DNA of 26,161 bases, from NCBI GenBank assembly GCA_023091735.1, contig JALKBU010000745.1:1-26161 (forward strand), given 5' to 3'. Below, piece by piece: positions 1-9,412 of the stretch. The position numbers and the translations under genes were made by a program. This stretch comes from Trichomonas tenax. Taxonomy: Eukaryota > Parabasalia > Trichomonadida > Trichomonadidae. Each line of letters opens with the position of its first letter. Position 1 is the stretch's first letter. Under the pieces are notes generated by a model that was given only the letters and a program-made list of their open reading frames with translations, was not told the origin of the DNA and did no database searches.

Positions 1-75
1 GGGTGCTGTCCAGGGTCAAAATTCACTTCAGCCGATATTTTTGTACGTTTTTAATATATACTTTTAACTGTCCTG

Positions 76-488
76 GGGTGTCCACGGTCATAAAAAAGAT
101 TATAAAACAGTTGACAACATGACATTTTGACAACACATAAACAGACACTCGTTTGAACCTCTCAAGCACAGGCTCAACACATAAACAGACAAACGTTCAA
201 CACAGGCTCAACACAGCTCTCAAGCACAGGCTCAACACAACTCTCAAGCACAGGCTCAACACATAAACAGACAAACGTTCAACACAGCTCTCAACATATA
301 AACAGACAAACGTTTGAACCTCTAAACACAGCTCTCAACATATAAACAGACAAACGTTCAACACAGGTTCAACACAATCAAAACACAGCTCTCAACACTC
401 GTTCGAACCTCTAAACAAGGCTCAAGCACTGTTGTCAAAATGTCATGTTGTCACACTTTTTAAAACATTTTTATGACCGTGGACACCC
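76..488. repeat. Foldback structure: 59/58-bp inverted repeat around a minisatellite
   Basis: The left arm (76-134) and right arm (431-488) are inverted copies. Both carry the word GTGTCCACGGTCAT at the outer end and the stretch GACAACATGACATTTTGACAAC at the inner end, with a more diverged A/T stretch between. Outside these arms the similarity continues in weaker form: parts of 1-75 resemble the reverse complement of 489-566, including GTGTCCACGGCCAT at 553-566. The full structure may therefore be a larger, partly eroded terminal inverted repeat cut off by the left edge of the window. The loop (135-430) is the minisatellite. No ORF of note lies inside. It looks like a foldback-type DNA element, but no target-site duplication can be read. 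Confidence 0.7.
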
Positions 489-780
489 TAGACACTCGAG
501 ACAACATATAAAAACATAACTTATTTATCGGTTGAAAGCAACGTCTAAAAACGTGTCCACGGCCATCAGTTTGAACCTCTAAACACAGTTCAACACAGCT
601 CTCAACACTCGTTTGAACCTCTAAGCACGGCTCTAAGCACAGCTCTCAACACTATTTCTGCCACTTTGTCAAGACACAGCTCTCAACACGGCTCAACACA
701 GCTCTAAGCACAGCTCTCAACACTATTTCTGCCACTTTGTCAAGACACAACTTCAAAACAAATCAAAACAACTCAACGTT
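135..780. repeat. G-poor minisatellite array
   Basis: Short words recur irregularly on one strand that is rich in A and C and poor in G: CATAAACAGACA (about five copies from 136 to 350), GCTCTCAACAC, CTCAAGCACAGG, and CGTTTGAACCTCTAA. A longer exact unit of 49 bp is present twice, at 630-678 and 701-749, 71 bp apart. Downstream (780-1010) the array fades into A/C-rich sequence with AAATTTTTAAATT words. Units are shuffled rather than strictly tandem, as in minisatellites that grow by slippage and unequal exchange. No telomere repeat (TTAGGG) was seen, so a subtelomeric position is not supported. Confidence 0.8.
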
Positions 781-1009
781 CGAAATATATCAAACACAAC
801 TTTCAAAATTCAAACGTTCGAAATAATGCAAAACACAAAAACAAATCAAAAATTTTAAAATTCAAAATTCAAATTTTTAAATTCTATTTTTGCCATTTTC
901 AATTTTTAAATTTTATTTTTAGCCACAATTGCTCAAACAAGCCTTCAAAAACACAAATTTCTTAAAATTGAAGCCCCAAAAACACAAAAACACAGGCGAA
1001 ACAGTGCAC

Positions 1010-3157
1010 GGCGGCCAACTTTAGTTGGCCAGAGTGCACAATGTGTGTGTGTGGAAAGCCAAATCAAGTTGTTTTCTAAGAGAGCTTTGTTGATAAGATT
1101 ACTCAGGAAATTGTTGAAAATTCCGATGAATCGTTCTTCAAAGTGGTAGTGCTACACCAATCAGAACATATGTCATCGATATTGCTGTTATGAAACACGA
1201 TAGTTCAACTATTTCGAAAGAAATCAGATCTAATGTCACTTTTATCACGCCATTTCCTGTTATGGGTTTTTGAACTTAGCATATTTAAAGCCTTCGCATA
1301 TAATAAGAATATGATAGATTATTACAGCCTGAGGTTATCAATATGATGACAACTAAAAAAATTTAATATTTCTTTTTGTATTTCTGCTGAATTATATACC
1401 AACCATCGAGCTTTTCCCAATTTCCCATATGAGGGTCTTCCCCACGTGCGTCCCCAAATGGGGAAAAATTATATTTTACATTAAAATGTGTTTTTTGTTT
1501 TTTTGGAAAATGGGAAAACTTATTACAGTGGACAATAATATATTAGATGGGAAAATACACCGCGAATTCATGGTTTCAATTTCAAAGAAAACTAAATACC
1601 TTTCTCGATATCCCCATTTTTCTCTCAATTTAGACAAAAGGTGACACAAAATTGAATACCCGCCACTCATTTTTTAATTGGGGGGGACTCAATTTTGGTG
1701 AAAAGTAATGCTTGATTTCAATACCGGAAATGGGGATTTTGGGGAATTTGAGAGTCATTGGCCGCAAAAATGGGGATTTCGTAGTTTTATTGTTTGTAAT
1801 AAAACAATTCTATTTTTGCTTTTTTAATAAGTTCCGAATTTTTAGTTCATTTATTCGTGTTTGTTATGTAGTTTGAGGCTTTGCCTCCGGCCACGATTTT
1901 TTTTTTTTGGTTCCCCCATGGGGCAAAAATTTAAATAACGTGTAAAAAGTGACCCACAAATCAGGTTGTTGTTATATACTGGAATAAAGATCAAAGTCTA
2001 TAATTTTATTCATTTTTAAAAGGTATTATAAAAATATTAATTTTGACATCTTTTTAATGAAATATTACCTTGATATAATATTTTTATCACCACGATCTAA
2101 ACTATAATTCAAGGCTAGCAATTGCATATCTAACGAAAGCAAAATTTTGATCTATGCTTTTACTTTCCACTTGAAAAATCTCATAAATATTAAAACCAAA
2201 GATTCTAAAATTTTACATTATTACAGCTACACATTCACACACACCATCAAATTCAATAACTTTCATGTGTATAATCGCCCTCAAATCAATTAATGAATTA
2301 GTTGCATTTTTAATTTTAAGCGTATAAGAGGCATTTGAATCAATAACACATATAAAATATCATATACTGCATATAAGAGTATAAATTTATGCTGGAAATC
2401 GTATATCTTTGGACGATTTGAAATGCAATCAATGATTTAATAGATATATAGACAGTGCCACTTATACCACTGGATAGACAACTATCAATAAGCACATGAA
2501 AGTACTTTCAAATCGAAAAAATATAAAGCAGATAAAAAGTTATGAATGTCGCGGGACAAAACCGTTGAAGGATAAATTTTGCCCAAAGGGTAAAATTTGA
2601 GATAAATGTTAATATACATAATTAAGCCTTTTGTTCATTACCAATGTGTTAATTCTATTTAATTTAATGCAATGGTAATACAATCAAAAATAATTGTTAT
2701 ATCTGTAAATTTTCGAATTAAATTTATTCGATTTTAGTCCACTCCCATACATCAAACTCCATTTTTACATTATCTCAATCTAATATCACAATTACAGGCT
2801 TGATTAATGAGGTGAAAAATTATTCTAATTTACAAAATTAAAAATTAGGCTTTAGCATTTTGGATTTAAGTATTTTATCATGCACTTATTAAAAATATAA
2901 CCATCATTTTAGAAGATTTTGAATTGAGAGAAATGACGTTAAGAAATAACCTTAAGTTGAAATCAAATAAGCAACAAAATGACTATGTCTGGAGGAGTCC
3001 ATGGGTGGCATAAGCTCTATAGTGTAAAAAAATGTGTTATATTGAAATATCATAATAAAAAATTGGAAAGGTCTACAGTAGAATAGGAAGTAGCTGATTT
3101 CATAATATCGATATATTTTTATTTATCAAGTTAACGCACAAAAATACATAATATTTT
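1010..3157. other. Intergenic, AT-rich, no supported gene
   Basis: No recognisable gene was found. Between about 1430 and 1925 there are clustered short C4/G4 words in otherwise AT-rich DNA: a self-complementary TCCCCAAATGGGGA at 1451-1464, repeated AATGGGGATTT words near 1728 and 1768 with an inverted copy near 1612, and the palindrome CCCCATGGGG at 1914-1923. The short ORFs that overlap on both strands at 1429-1670 look like chance readings of this repeat-like DNA. From 1930 to 3157 the sequence is plain AT-rich DNA with nothing I can name. Confidence 0.5.
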
Positions 3158-3325
3158 TTAACAAACAAGTGGTAATTTTGCAAGAGAGTTGAAACCGACG
3201 GTTAAGATCGGAATCTCATCTACAAGTGAATCAGAAGAGTCAGAAGAACGCTCCGAATAAAGAGGCTTTTGAACGAATGGTGGACAAGGCCTTGGAATTC
3301 TGGTGGCAATCTCTGTTGGCTTCAT
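3158..3325 (-). CDS. Possible 55-residue protein or gene remnant, unknown
   Basis: On the minus strand a stretch of about 170 bp is clearly richer in G and C than the surrounding DNA and reads as an open frame ending in TAA. From the ATG at 3325 it gives a Pro/Ser-rich, low-complexity-free peptide (start MKPTEIATRIPRPCPPF) with an acidic Ser-Asp cluster in the middle. The same frame stays open upstream to 3463, but that part is AT-rich and Phe-rich and looks non-coding, so the internal ATG is preferred. I do not recognise the product. It could be a real small gene or the last exon-like scrap of a decayed gene. No initiator-like element was found upstream. Confidence 0.35.
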   Translation of the reverse strand: MKPTEIATRIPRPCPPFVQKPLYSERSSDSSDSLVDEIPILTVGFNSLAKLPLVC

Positions 3326-3892
3326 GGTGAAAATGCCAAGATATGGAGACTGAGACTGAGAATGCAAATCAAAATTTAACCAAATGCTCATTAAAAAAAT
3401 ATTACGAAAAAAATGATAGAAAAATAACGTTTTTGTTTTGAAATTAGTAGCGGTTAAATTCAAATATTTGAGCCCTTTTGCGGTTGAGTTTGAAAACGAA
3501 CGAATTATATACTCAGATATGTGTTTTAAAAAGAATCCGAAAGTTTTTATTTATGAATTTTTTTCAAATTGAGATAAAAAGTTCTAAAAATTTCGGTTTT
3601 AGCTGTGACCAAAATATTTTATACAACAATATTTGCAGGAAAAATAGAGTGGTCTCAAAAATACAATTGTGAACTTTACAAATGCTTTTGATACCAAGGG
3701 AAACGTGTTTTGATCCATAATGCACAGAATATATCGATAAACTGAATTAATTAAGAAAATTAATTTTTGGAGGCCTTGATTCAATCTTATCAATTTCTGA
3801 ATAAAGGCTCTATTTGAATGCTTTTCAAAAATATATTCCTTAATTTTGTTGGAATACGTATTTCATTGATTTTCATTATTTTGAAACAAAAT
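3326..3892. other. Intergenic, nothing recognised
   Basis: AT-rich DNA between the small minus-strand ORF and the inverted-repeat element. Short ORFs here (3478-3672, 3599-3793) overlap on opposite strands, lack coding-like composition and are not supported. A short inverted pair, ATTCC and GGAAT, lies just before the element at about 3835-3855 and echoes its main internal word. Confidence 0.4.
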
Positions 3893-4927
3893 GGGGATTA
3901 ATGGAATAAAAAACATTATTGGAATAAAGGTGACTTTATGCGAATAAAGTGAATTTGGAATCAGACCCTATTTTTGAATAACCGCCAATTTGGAATAATG
4001 ACGGTTATTTCATATTCCAAAAATACGTCGAAAAGTGACAATAATGGAATACCCGAATTATTTGGAATCGCCGAATATTTGGATATGCGCATAATGCTCT
4101 TAAAATTTGGAATCAACTTTGATATTGGAATTAAGAATAATGGATAATAATGGAATCAAGAATACTTTGAAATAACCGACAAGCAGTTGGAAACATAATC
4201 ACTTTATCCTCAATTCCAATTCAAATTCAGATAGCATTATCATCCAGAATTTATGGTAAAAAGGAAAAAGGAAGAACTACCGCGAGTCAAACCAGCAAAC
4301 CTCTTCATTAAAGCTTGGAGTGTTTTGCCAACTGAGCTTTGAGGCGAAGCAATTTTTCTTATTCTATTTCAGGTATTTAATCGCATGCTAAATATTTGGA
4401 ATCTCCCGGATCTTCAAAATCTATGGGCACTTCAAATATACGGCACATGCAATAACAGTGATTTAAAAATCGAAAAGTTAGAAGTGATTTATTCTGATAT
4501 CTTTTCATTTTAAAGCAAAACTACATTTTCAATCGATGAAATTCATTTGCTGTCGTCTTGCATATATCACAGCACGCATCAATGTATTCTCTATTCAACA
4601 AAAACGTGTAATCAAAGTGGAAGAATAACTGACTGACATGTAAACAAGCTCAATGTCAGCTAACAACTTCATAATAAGTTGCTATATAACAGAGACCTTG
4701 AGGTCGATTCCTAATTCCATTATTCCACTTTTGATTCCAAATTCATTTTTGATTTCAAATAATTCGGGTATTCCATTATTGTCACTTTTCGACGTATTTT
4801 TGGAATATGAAATAACCGTCATTATTCCAAATTGGCGGTTATTCAAAAATAGGGTCTGATTCCAAATTCACTTTATTCGCATAAAGTCACCTTTATTCCA
4901 ATAAGTTTTTTTATTCCATTAAACTCC
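3893..4927. mobile_element. 1.03-kb terminal-inverted-repeat element (MITE/foldback), no ORF
   Basis: The left arm (3893 to about 4067) and the right arm (about 4753 to 4927) are inverted copies of about 175 bp. About 145 bp of this, inward from the first 25 bp, is identical by eye. The termini read GGRGWTTAATGG inward from both ends. Each arm is built from GGAATAA/TTGGAAT words and contains its own small palindrome (AATAACCGCCA against TGACGGTTATT, 3977-4009). The centre carries more TTGGAAT words and no credible ORF, so this is a non-autonomous element. A target-site duplication is not clear; AAT flanks both ends but the first bases differ. The near identity of the arms suggests recent mobility or gene conversion. 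Confidence 0.85.
3977..4009. repeat. Palindrome inside the left arm of the 3893-4927 element
   Basis: AATAACCGCCA at 3977-3987 is the near-perfect reverse complement of TGACGGTTATT at 3999-4009. The same palindrome sits in the right arm because that arm is an inverted copy. It could be a transposase-binding or cruciform-forming site, but that is inference. Confidence 0.6.
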
Positions 4928-5357
4928 AATGACCCTAAAAACGATTTTAAACATCAGAATTGGATACTACATATGAACTTATGTGGATTTGTCGCATTAA
5001 ACTCCGAAATTTCAATAGATTTCAATGTTGACATTTTTATATAGATATATTGACATATAAAATCATGATTTTAGTAGTATACAGATTGTGATTTACCATG
5101 GGAGTCCAAAATTTTGTCCACCTATGATAAATCAGCAATCTGTAAATATTCATAATTTTCCTAATATATATAAAATAAACGATTTTCCTATAATTTATAT
5201 CAAAATCCTAATAAATTCTTATAATTTGTTATTAAAATATATTATTTAATTAAGAATAAAAATTCTTATGGTAGGGATTTATTAATGGTTTCCTAGAAAT
5301 TTGTTAAAATAAAAAATATGTTATGAAAAATTTATATATTTTTTTCTCTAATAAATA
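4928..5357. other. Intergenic, very AT-rich
   Basis: Nothing recognisable. The stretch holds short A/T words, mostly TATAAT-like and TAATAAATT-like, and several ATATAT runs; no ORF, hairpin or repeat worth naming was seen. Confidence 0.5.
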
Positions 5358-6038
5358 ATGGAATACACAGAACAAGATATTCTTAATTTAACACAGAAAC
5401 AATTTAATGAAATTTTCATTGGTGAAAATCCATAAGTAGATGATGAAGAAAATGTTGGCATCTTCCGGATAAAATTTCCTGCTTCCAAAACCTCACTTTT
5501 CATTCAATTTTTGGCTGGAAATTTCCAGGGAAAATGTAACAATCATAATGAAGATGGTGAGATTGCACGAAAACATAGTGTTCTTAAATCTATAACGAGC
5601 TGCTGATTTAAAAATATGAAAACTCATGAATTTTGTCCAGTAAATAATTTATTTGACAAAAAAACGATAAAATAAGGTTATTTTGTCTGGAAGATTTTTG
5701 CAAAAATGGAAATAAGGAAAATTCCAAAATATATTCCAGATTTGCATCTCTAGGATCACTTAAAAAAAATTGAAATCAAATGCGATTTGGTTAAAAGACA
5801 GTTTTGCATTTTAAAGGACATATGAAAAGAAGGCGTTTTACACTGTGATTATTTTAATCGTCGCATGTGATTTGATGATGAAAAATTATATGACTTTATA
5901 TATTTTCAATATTTATTTAATAAAATTTGCTCAAAGTGGAAATAATATTTTCCTGATTTTATTAAATTCGTGATAACGACTTATCTAAGTAACGATTATT
6001 CATGCAAAACATATTCTAGTATTTTGATAGCTTATTAA
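5358..6038 (+). pseudogene. Decayed reading frame with several in-frame stops, unknown family
   Basis: An ATG at 5358 opens a frame (MEYTEQDILNLTQKQFNEIF) that meets TAA at 5433. The same frame then continues with protein-like sequence (DDEENVGIFRIKFPASK) to TGA at 5604. Further open stretches in the same frame are broken by TAA 5673, TAG 5751, TGA 5823, TGA 5868 and TAA 5943, ending at 6036-6038. The first 82 codons are the most convincing; the later part is more AT-rich and less certain. All three stop codons occur, so code reassignment is not a good explanation. Decay by point mutation with the frame kept is the simplest reading. I do not recognise the ancestor. Confidence 0.4.
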
Positions 6039-6319
6039 CTAACAATTGAATTATTTCAATATTTTTTCATTAAATATTAACATTTTATGTCTATAACTTT
6101 CATACATTCATAAGATGAAACTATGCATCAGCATTCTTAGCTCTATCATGCCAATTATGAAAATATTTTTTATTTGTTCATATTTTAAACTAAAGCTCTA
6201 TTAATGAGATAAAAAGGCTACTATTGATCCAAATAATGTGATGGTGGATGTTACAATTGATAAAAATATAATATAAAATCTTTATAACATATTATATCTA
6301 TTGAACAGACAATATAAAG
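6039..6319. other. Intergenic, downstream of RPAP1-like gene
   Basis: AT-rich spacer of about 280 bp beyond the 3' end of the minus-strand gene that ends at 6320. Nothing recognisable beyond possible 3' UTR of that gene. Confidence 0.4.
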
Positions 6320-8281
6320 TTAGTCAAGCTCTGCCAGCATCAGTTCTCTCCATTCTGTTGGCATCTCAAGAACATGTTCTATAATTAATTGACCTCTAAC
6401 ATCACCTTTATAATGTTTAAGCAAATTATGAACGATCTTGAATCCAACTTTGAGAATTCCCGTCATCTTGCATTCATTAGAGCATAGACAGTCTATGATA
6501 TCGTGAACAGTATCAAGATCATCTTCATATGGCTCGTAGTGATCTTTTCTTTCAAAATCAATCGTGAAGAGTGATGCAACACCTTGAAGCTTATCCCATA
6601 TCACATGGCGAACTTCTATATCAGCAGACTGTGTGACACACATTAAAGCGTACTTCTGGAATGCCGGAACTTCGATTCCATCCATTAATTTCTCAAGGAA
6701 TTTCTCTGTGTCGCACTCGAATATTGAAACTTCAGGCATAGGATCAGGAATAGTATCGAGGAACTTCTCGAATAAAGGTGCTTGTTCAATGCAGTCATCT
6801 CTCAAGAAGAACCTGCCTGAATAGTGAAGTGGGAAGTATTTGCTAATTTCGAAAATTCTTGGAAGTTTTTCGGGTGGGCAATCTTCGAGAACTTTGAATA
6901 CTTGTTCAGGATCAAGAGGCCTGCCTTGAGGCGCTTTGACACCAAGTAAATGCTCCATCAGGATATCAGCTGATGGATTAGTGAATGAAAAGAGGCACTT
7001 GAATAATGTTGACAATATTGTAAAATCATTGTGCAACAAAACATATTCAACTAAACCAGTAACTTCGCCTCTTCTCTCCCAACATTCTTCTTCGCTCTTT
7101 GGTAATGCTGGAATTGTTGGTTTCTTATTGACAATTTCTGACAATGCGACATATGGCTGTGAGAATGGAGAAACTTTGAGAATCTCTTCGATTTGTTCAT
7201 TATTGATGAGATGATGAATTGCACAGTTTGTTAAAAACTCGAGTGCAAAGTTATCTGGGCATAGCTTCATAGCATCATCGATCAGCCATTCGCAGCCGTG
7301 TGGATCTTCAACACGAGACAATAATATTATTGCAACGATAGGAGGCAATTTCTTAATCTCTTCAATTGGAGGAATCTTCACATGAAAACGCATAATGACT
7401 GCGGCTTCTTTCTGCATTTCAAGGTCATTCGTTTGTTTAAGACCAGCTTCAACGAAGTTCTCACCGCAAACAACTCCCCAATTGATATATGCAGAGCGAA
7501 TGAAATGCAATATAGGCAATGAAAGTTTTGCTGTTTGTAGGAACTTCATATCGATCTTTTCTGCACCAACCATTGCGATTGCAGCAGCATCGTAGAGTCT
7601 GTTATCAACCTCGCCCATGACACACATGTCCTGTATATAAGGAGCGAAGTCTGTCGTGAAAAGAGAGTGCATTGGAATCGCTGGATATGGACATAGCGAC
7701 AAAGGGTCTTTGAAGTGCGTAACTAGTTTCATGATGACGGACCCAGCATATTGTTTGATTGTAGCTGATGTAGGAGGGTTAAACGCGTTGATACAGATTT
7801 TATGAATTTGAACCATCTTCATATCATTAATAACATTTGAATTCATGTCTTTGAGAATGTTATCGATAGTTTTGAATGCCACAGCCCTCTGAGCGATGTT
7901 TGCAGAGCGACATAATAAGGCCAATTCGTATATAGCGTAACCTGGAATTTCGGGACTATCACCATGATTATGAAGTCCTTTATTGTATGTTTCTGGTGAT
8001 GCTGTCATTCCTGTGATATTTTTTCCATCGAGATCATATCGAAGTGCTTTTTCTGTCAAAACTTCGTCTGGAGGCAGCATAGACTCCTCTCTCTCTATCT
8101 CTTTTTCTACGTCAACTTTCGGTTTCGCAGGTCTAGTCTTCGGAATTGGTTTCATTGTCATTTTCTGTGGCTCAGGAAACGCCTGAGGGGCCATTTTCTT
8201 CTTCGGCGGAGGCCTTGATTCGTGTTCTACAATGTCTCCAGCCATAGAAGCGACGACACTCTGAGAAACATCTTCAGTCAT
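6320..8281 (-). CDS. RPAP1: RPAP1-like RNA polymerase II-associated protein
   Basis: The 653-residue product matches the RPAP1 C-terminal domain family at about residues 78-146. It shows the order Arg-Tyr-Asp-Leu-Asp-Gly, then Gly-Leu-His-Asn-His-Gly-Asp, then Gly-Tyr-x-x-x-Glu-Leu-x-x-Leu-x-Arg-Ser and Gln-Arg-Ala-x-Ala-x-x-Thr. In animals this domain has nearly the same words. RPAP1 is an assembly and nuclear-import partner of RNA polymerase II. The N-terminus (1-75) is basic and Pro-rich (a PPPKKK stretch) and likely disordered. The rest is helical, Leu-rich and probably ARM/HEAT-like. Human RPAP1 is about twice as long, so this is a reduced form. The start is the first ATG after an AT-rich leader; no TCA initiator is seen there. 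The only alternative would be a general HEAT-repeat protein; I prefer RPAP1. Confidence 0.85.
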   Translation of the reverse strand: MTEDVSQSVVASMAGDIVEHESRPPPKKKMAPQAFPEPQKMTMKPIPKTRPAKPKVDVEKEIEREESMLPPDEVLTEKALRYDLDGKNITGMTASPETYNKGLHNHGDSPEIPGYAIYELALLCRSANIAQRAVAFKTIDNILKDMNSNVINDMKMVQIHKICINAFNPPTSATIKQYAGSVIMKLVTHFKDPLSLCPYPAIPMHSLFTTDFAPYIQDMCVMGEVDNRLYDAAAIAMVGAEKIDMKFLQTAKLSLPILHFIRSAYINWGVVCGENFVEAGLKQTNDLEMQKEAAVIMRFHVKIPPIEEIKKLPPIVAIILLSRVEDPHGCEWLIDDAMKLCPDNFALEFLTNCAIHHLINNEQIEEILKVSPFSQPYVALSEIVNKKPTIPALPKSEEECWERRGEVTGLVEYVLLHNDFTILSTLFKCLFSFTNPSADILMEHLLGVKAPQGRPLDPEQVFKVLEDCPPEKLPRIFEISKYFPLHYSGRFFLRDDCIEQAPLFEKFLDTIPDPMPEVSIFECDTEKFLEKLMDGIEVPAFQKYALMCVTQSADIEVRHVIWDKLQGVASLFTIDFERKDHYEPYEDDLDTVHDIIDCLCSNECKMTGILKVGFKIVHNLLKHYKGDVRGQLIIEHVLEMPTEWRELMLAELD

Positions 8282-8293
8282 TCAAGAAAATAA

Positions 8294-8374
8294 TTTTAAA
8301 AATTTTTAGGGTCTGCAACCAAAATATCTCTTTTTTATTTAAAGAGGGTTTGCAACTAAACTATCCCCTTTTAT
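8294..8374 (-). promoter_or_regulatory. Upstream region of RPAP1-like gene with a duplicated element
   Basis: Two imperfect direct copies of about 30 bp lie just upstream of the start codon. On the plus strand one begins AGGGTCTGCAACCAAAATAT (8308 on) and the other AGGGTTTGCAACTAAACTAT (8345 on), about 37 bp apart. On the minus strand each reads GATAkTTTrGTTGCArACCCT. Between them and the ATG is CTAAAAATTTTTAAAA, a 16-bp string that also sits directly before the coiled-coil gene start (19860-19875). No TCA-type initiator is present. Regulatory function is inferred from position and duplication only. Confidence 0.4.
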
Positions 8375-8429
8375 TGAATATTTAAGGTTAAATATCTTTC
8401 CTATGATGTCGTGAATTCAAGCTGAGATA

Positions 8430-9360
8430 GAATCGTATTTGAATATTTATTGCCAATATATTTTTCCCACTAATTTCAAATCCCCAAATACCACGGAGTA
8501 ATTTGTTATGTCAATTGCTATGATCAATCATAATATGAGCTTCTGGTAGTTTGTTTTAATGAACATTATTAAGGTACGTCATTAAATATTTGATTATTCT
8601 TCAAATTTTGATAAAGAGTAATGCTACCCCACATTATATCAATAATTCGAACACCCATAAATTTTAAAGGAACATTCCATTACTGCAATCGATATAATAA
8701 TGATGCTAACATGAATATGATTGATATAATGAGATTTATTGATTCCCTATTATGACGATGCTCAAACCCCATATTTGCACCAGCTCCATGCTCAACCAGA
8801 AGCTGTACAATTTCGATAGATTCAACTTCCACTGCAATCGATAAATTGGATCAATGTTATATTATAATGATGCCCATATAATACAAATTTACTAAGCTCA
8901 ACTAAAAGCTTTAACATTGAAAGAGATTCAGGTGAAATGTCTCCTCCAAATATATCCCATAAAAAGTCGTAAATTTCATATCCAACCCCGCCAATAAATG
9001 TTAATTAATAGATATTTTCATACACCAGATGAATAGAGCTCTATCATGATATGGGCTTCTATTGTCTTCTGAGCAGCAGAACAAAGAAAAAAACAACAAA
9101 GCTGCATAATGTTTATTCGATAGCACAATTGGATTTTAAAAGTTGAACGATTTCAAAAGATTTCATTTCAATTGCAATTGGTAATGGAAATTTACATCAT
9201 ATGATGATGAAATGCTAATGATTGATGTCGTATCATAATGATGATAAAATGTGAATGACTCATTTATTTTCATGTTGACATCAGCTCCATGATCAACTAA
9301 ATATTGAGCGATTTAGAGAGACTTCATTTCGATTGTCAATAATGATGATCAAGTCCGATT
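8430..9360 (-). pseudogene. Decayed ankyrin-repeat gene
   Basis: Read on the minus strand, several pieces are plainly ankyrin repeats. About 8840-8765 gives a VESIEIVQLLVEHGAGAN-like helix pair. About 9190-9145 gives IAIEMKSFEIVQLL. About 9345-9270 gives an IAQYLVDHGADVNMK-like end, preceded by an in-frame stop. About 8940-8895 has a weaker copy. Between them the frame is lost and the spacing is wrong for 99-bp units. Recurring fragments resembling TTATAATGATG mark the LHYA-type turns. No continuous ORF remains. This is an old remnant of the large trichomonad ankyrin family; its right end overlaps the first codons of the longest frame of the Sec24 gene. Confidence 0.75.
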
Positions 9361-9397
9361 GAATCATAATGATGGTTTTATTGAAGTAAGGTTTGTG

Positions 9398-9410
9398 TCA
9401 CTTTTCATTA
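9398..9410 (+). promoter_or_regulatory. Trichomonad-type initiator (Inr) of the Sec24 gene
   Basis: TCACTTTTCATTA fits the known trichomonad initiator TCA-Y-(T/A) and its longer form with a CATTA tail. If transcription starts at the A of TCA (9400), the 5' UTR is 13 nt to the ATG at 9413, within the usual range for these organisms. The element lies inside the longer ORF that starts at 9359, so it decides the start codon: 9413, not 9359. Confidence 0.8.
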
Positions 9411-9412
9411 AA

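Noticed and set aside
135..430. CRISPR-like array because of regularly recurring short words
   Set aside because: Units vary in length and order, there are no unique spacers of constant size, and the genome is eukaryotic.
1429..1670. Overlapping ORFs on both strands
   Set aside because: They are short, mutually antisense, Phe/Ile/Lys-dominated readings of repeat-like DNA with clustered CCCC/GGGG words.
5433..5945. Stop-codon reassignment to explain the interrupted frame at 5358-6038
   Set aside because: TAA, TAG and TGA all interrupt this frame, while the intact genes in the window use stops normally.
9359..9361. Upstream start codon (ATT read from ORF boundaries) giving 18 extra residues on Sec24
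   Set aside because: The initiator element at 9398-9410 lies downstream of it, and the extra residues overlap ankyrin debris; 9413 is the better start.
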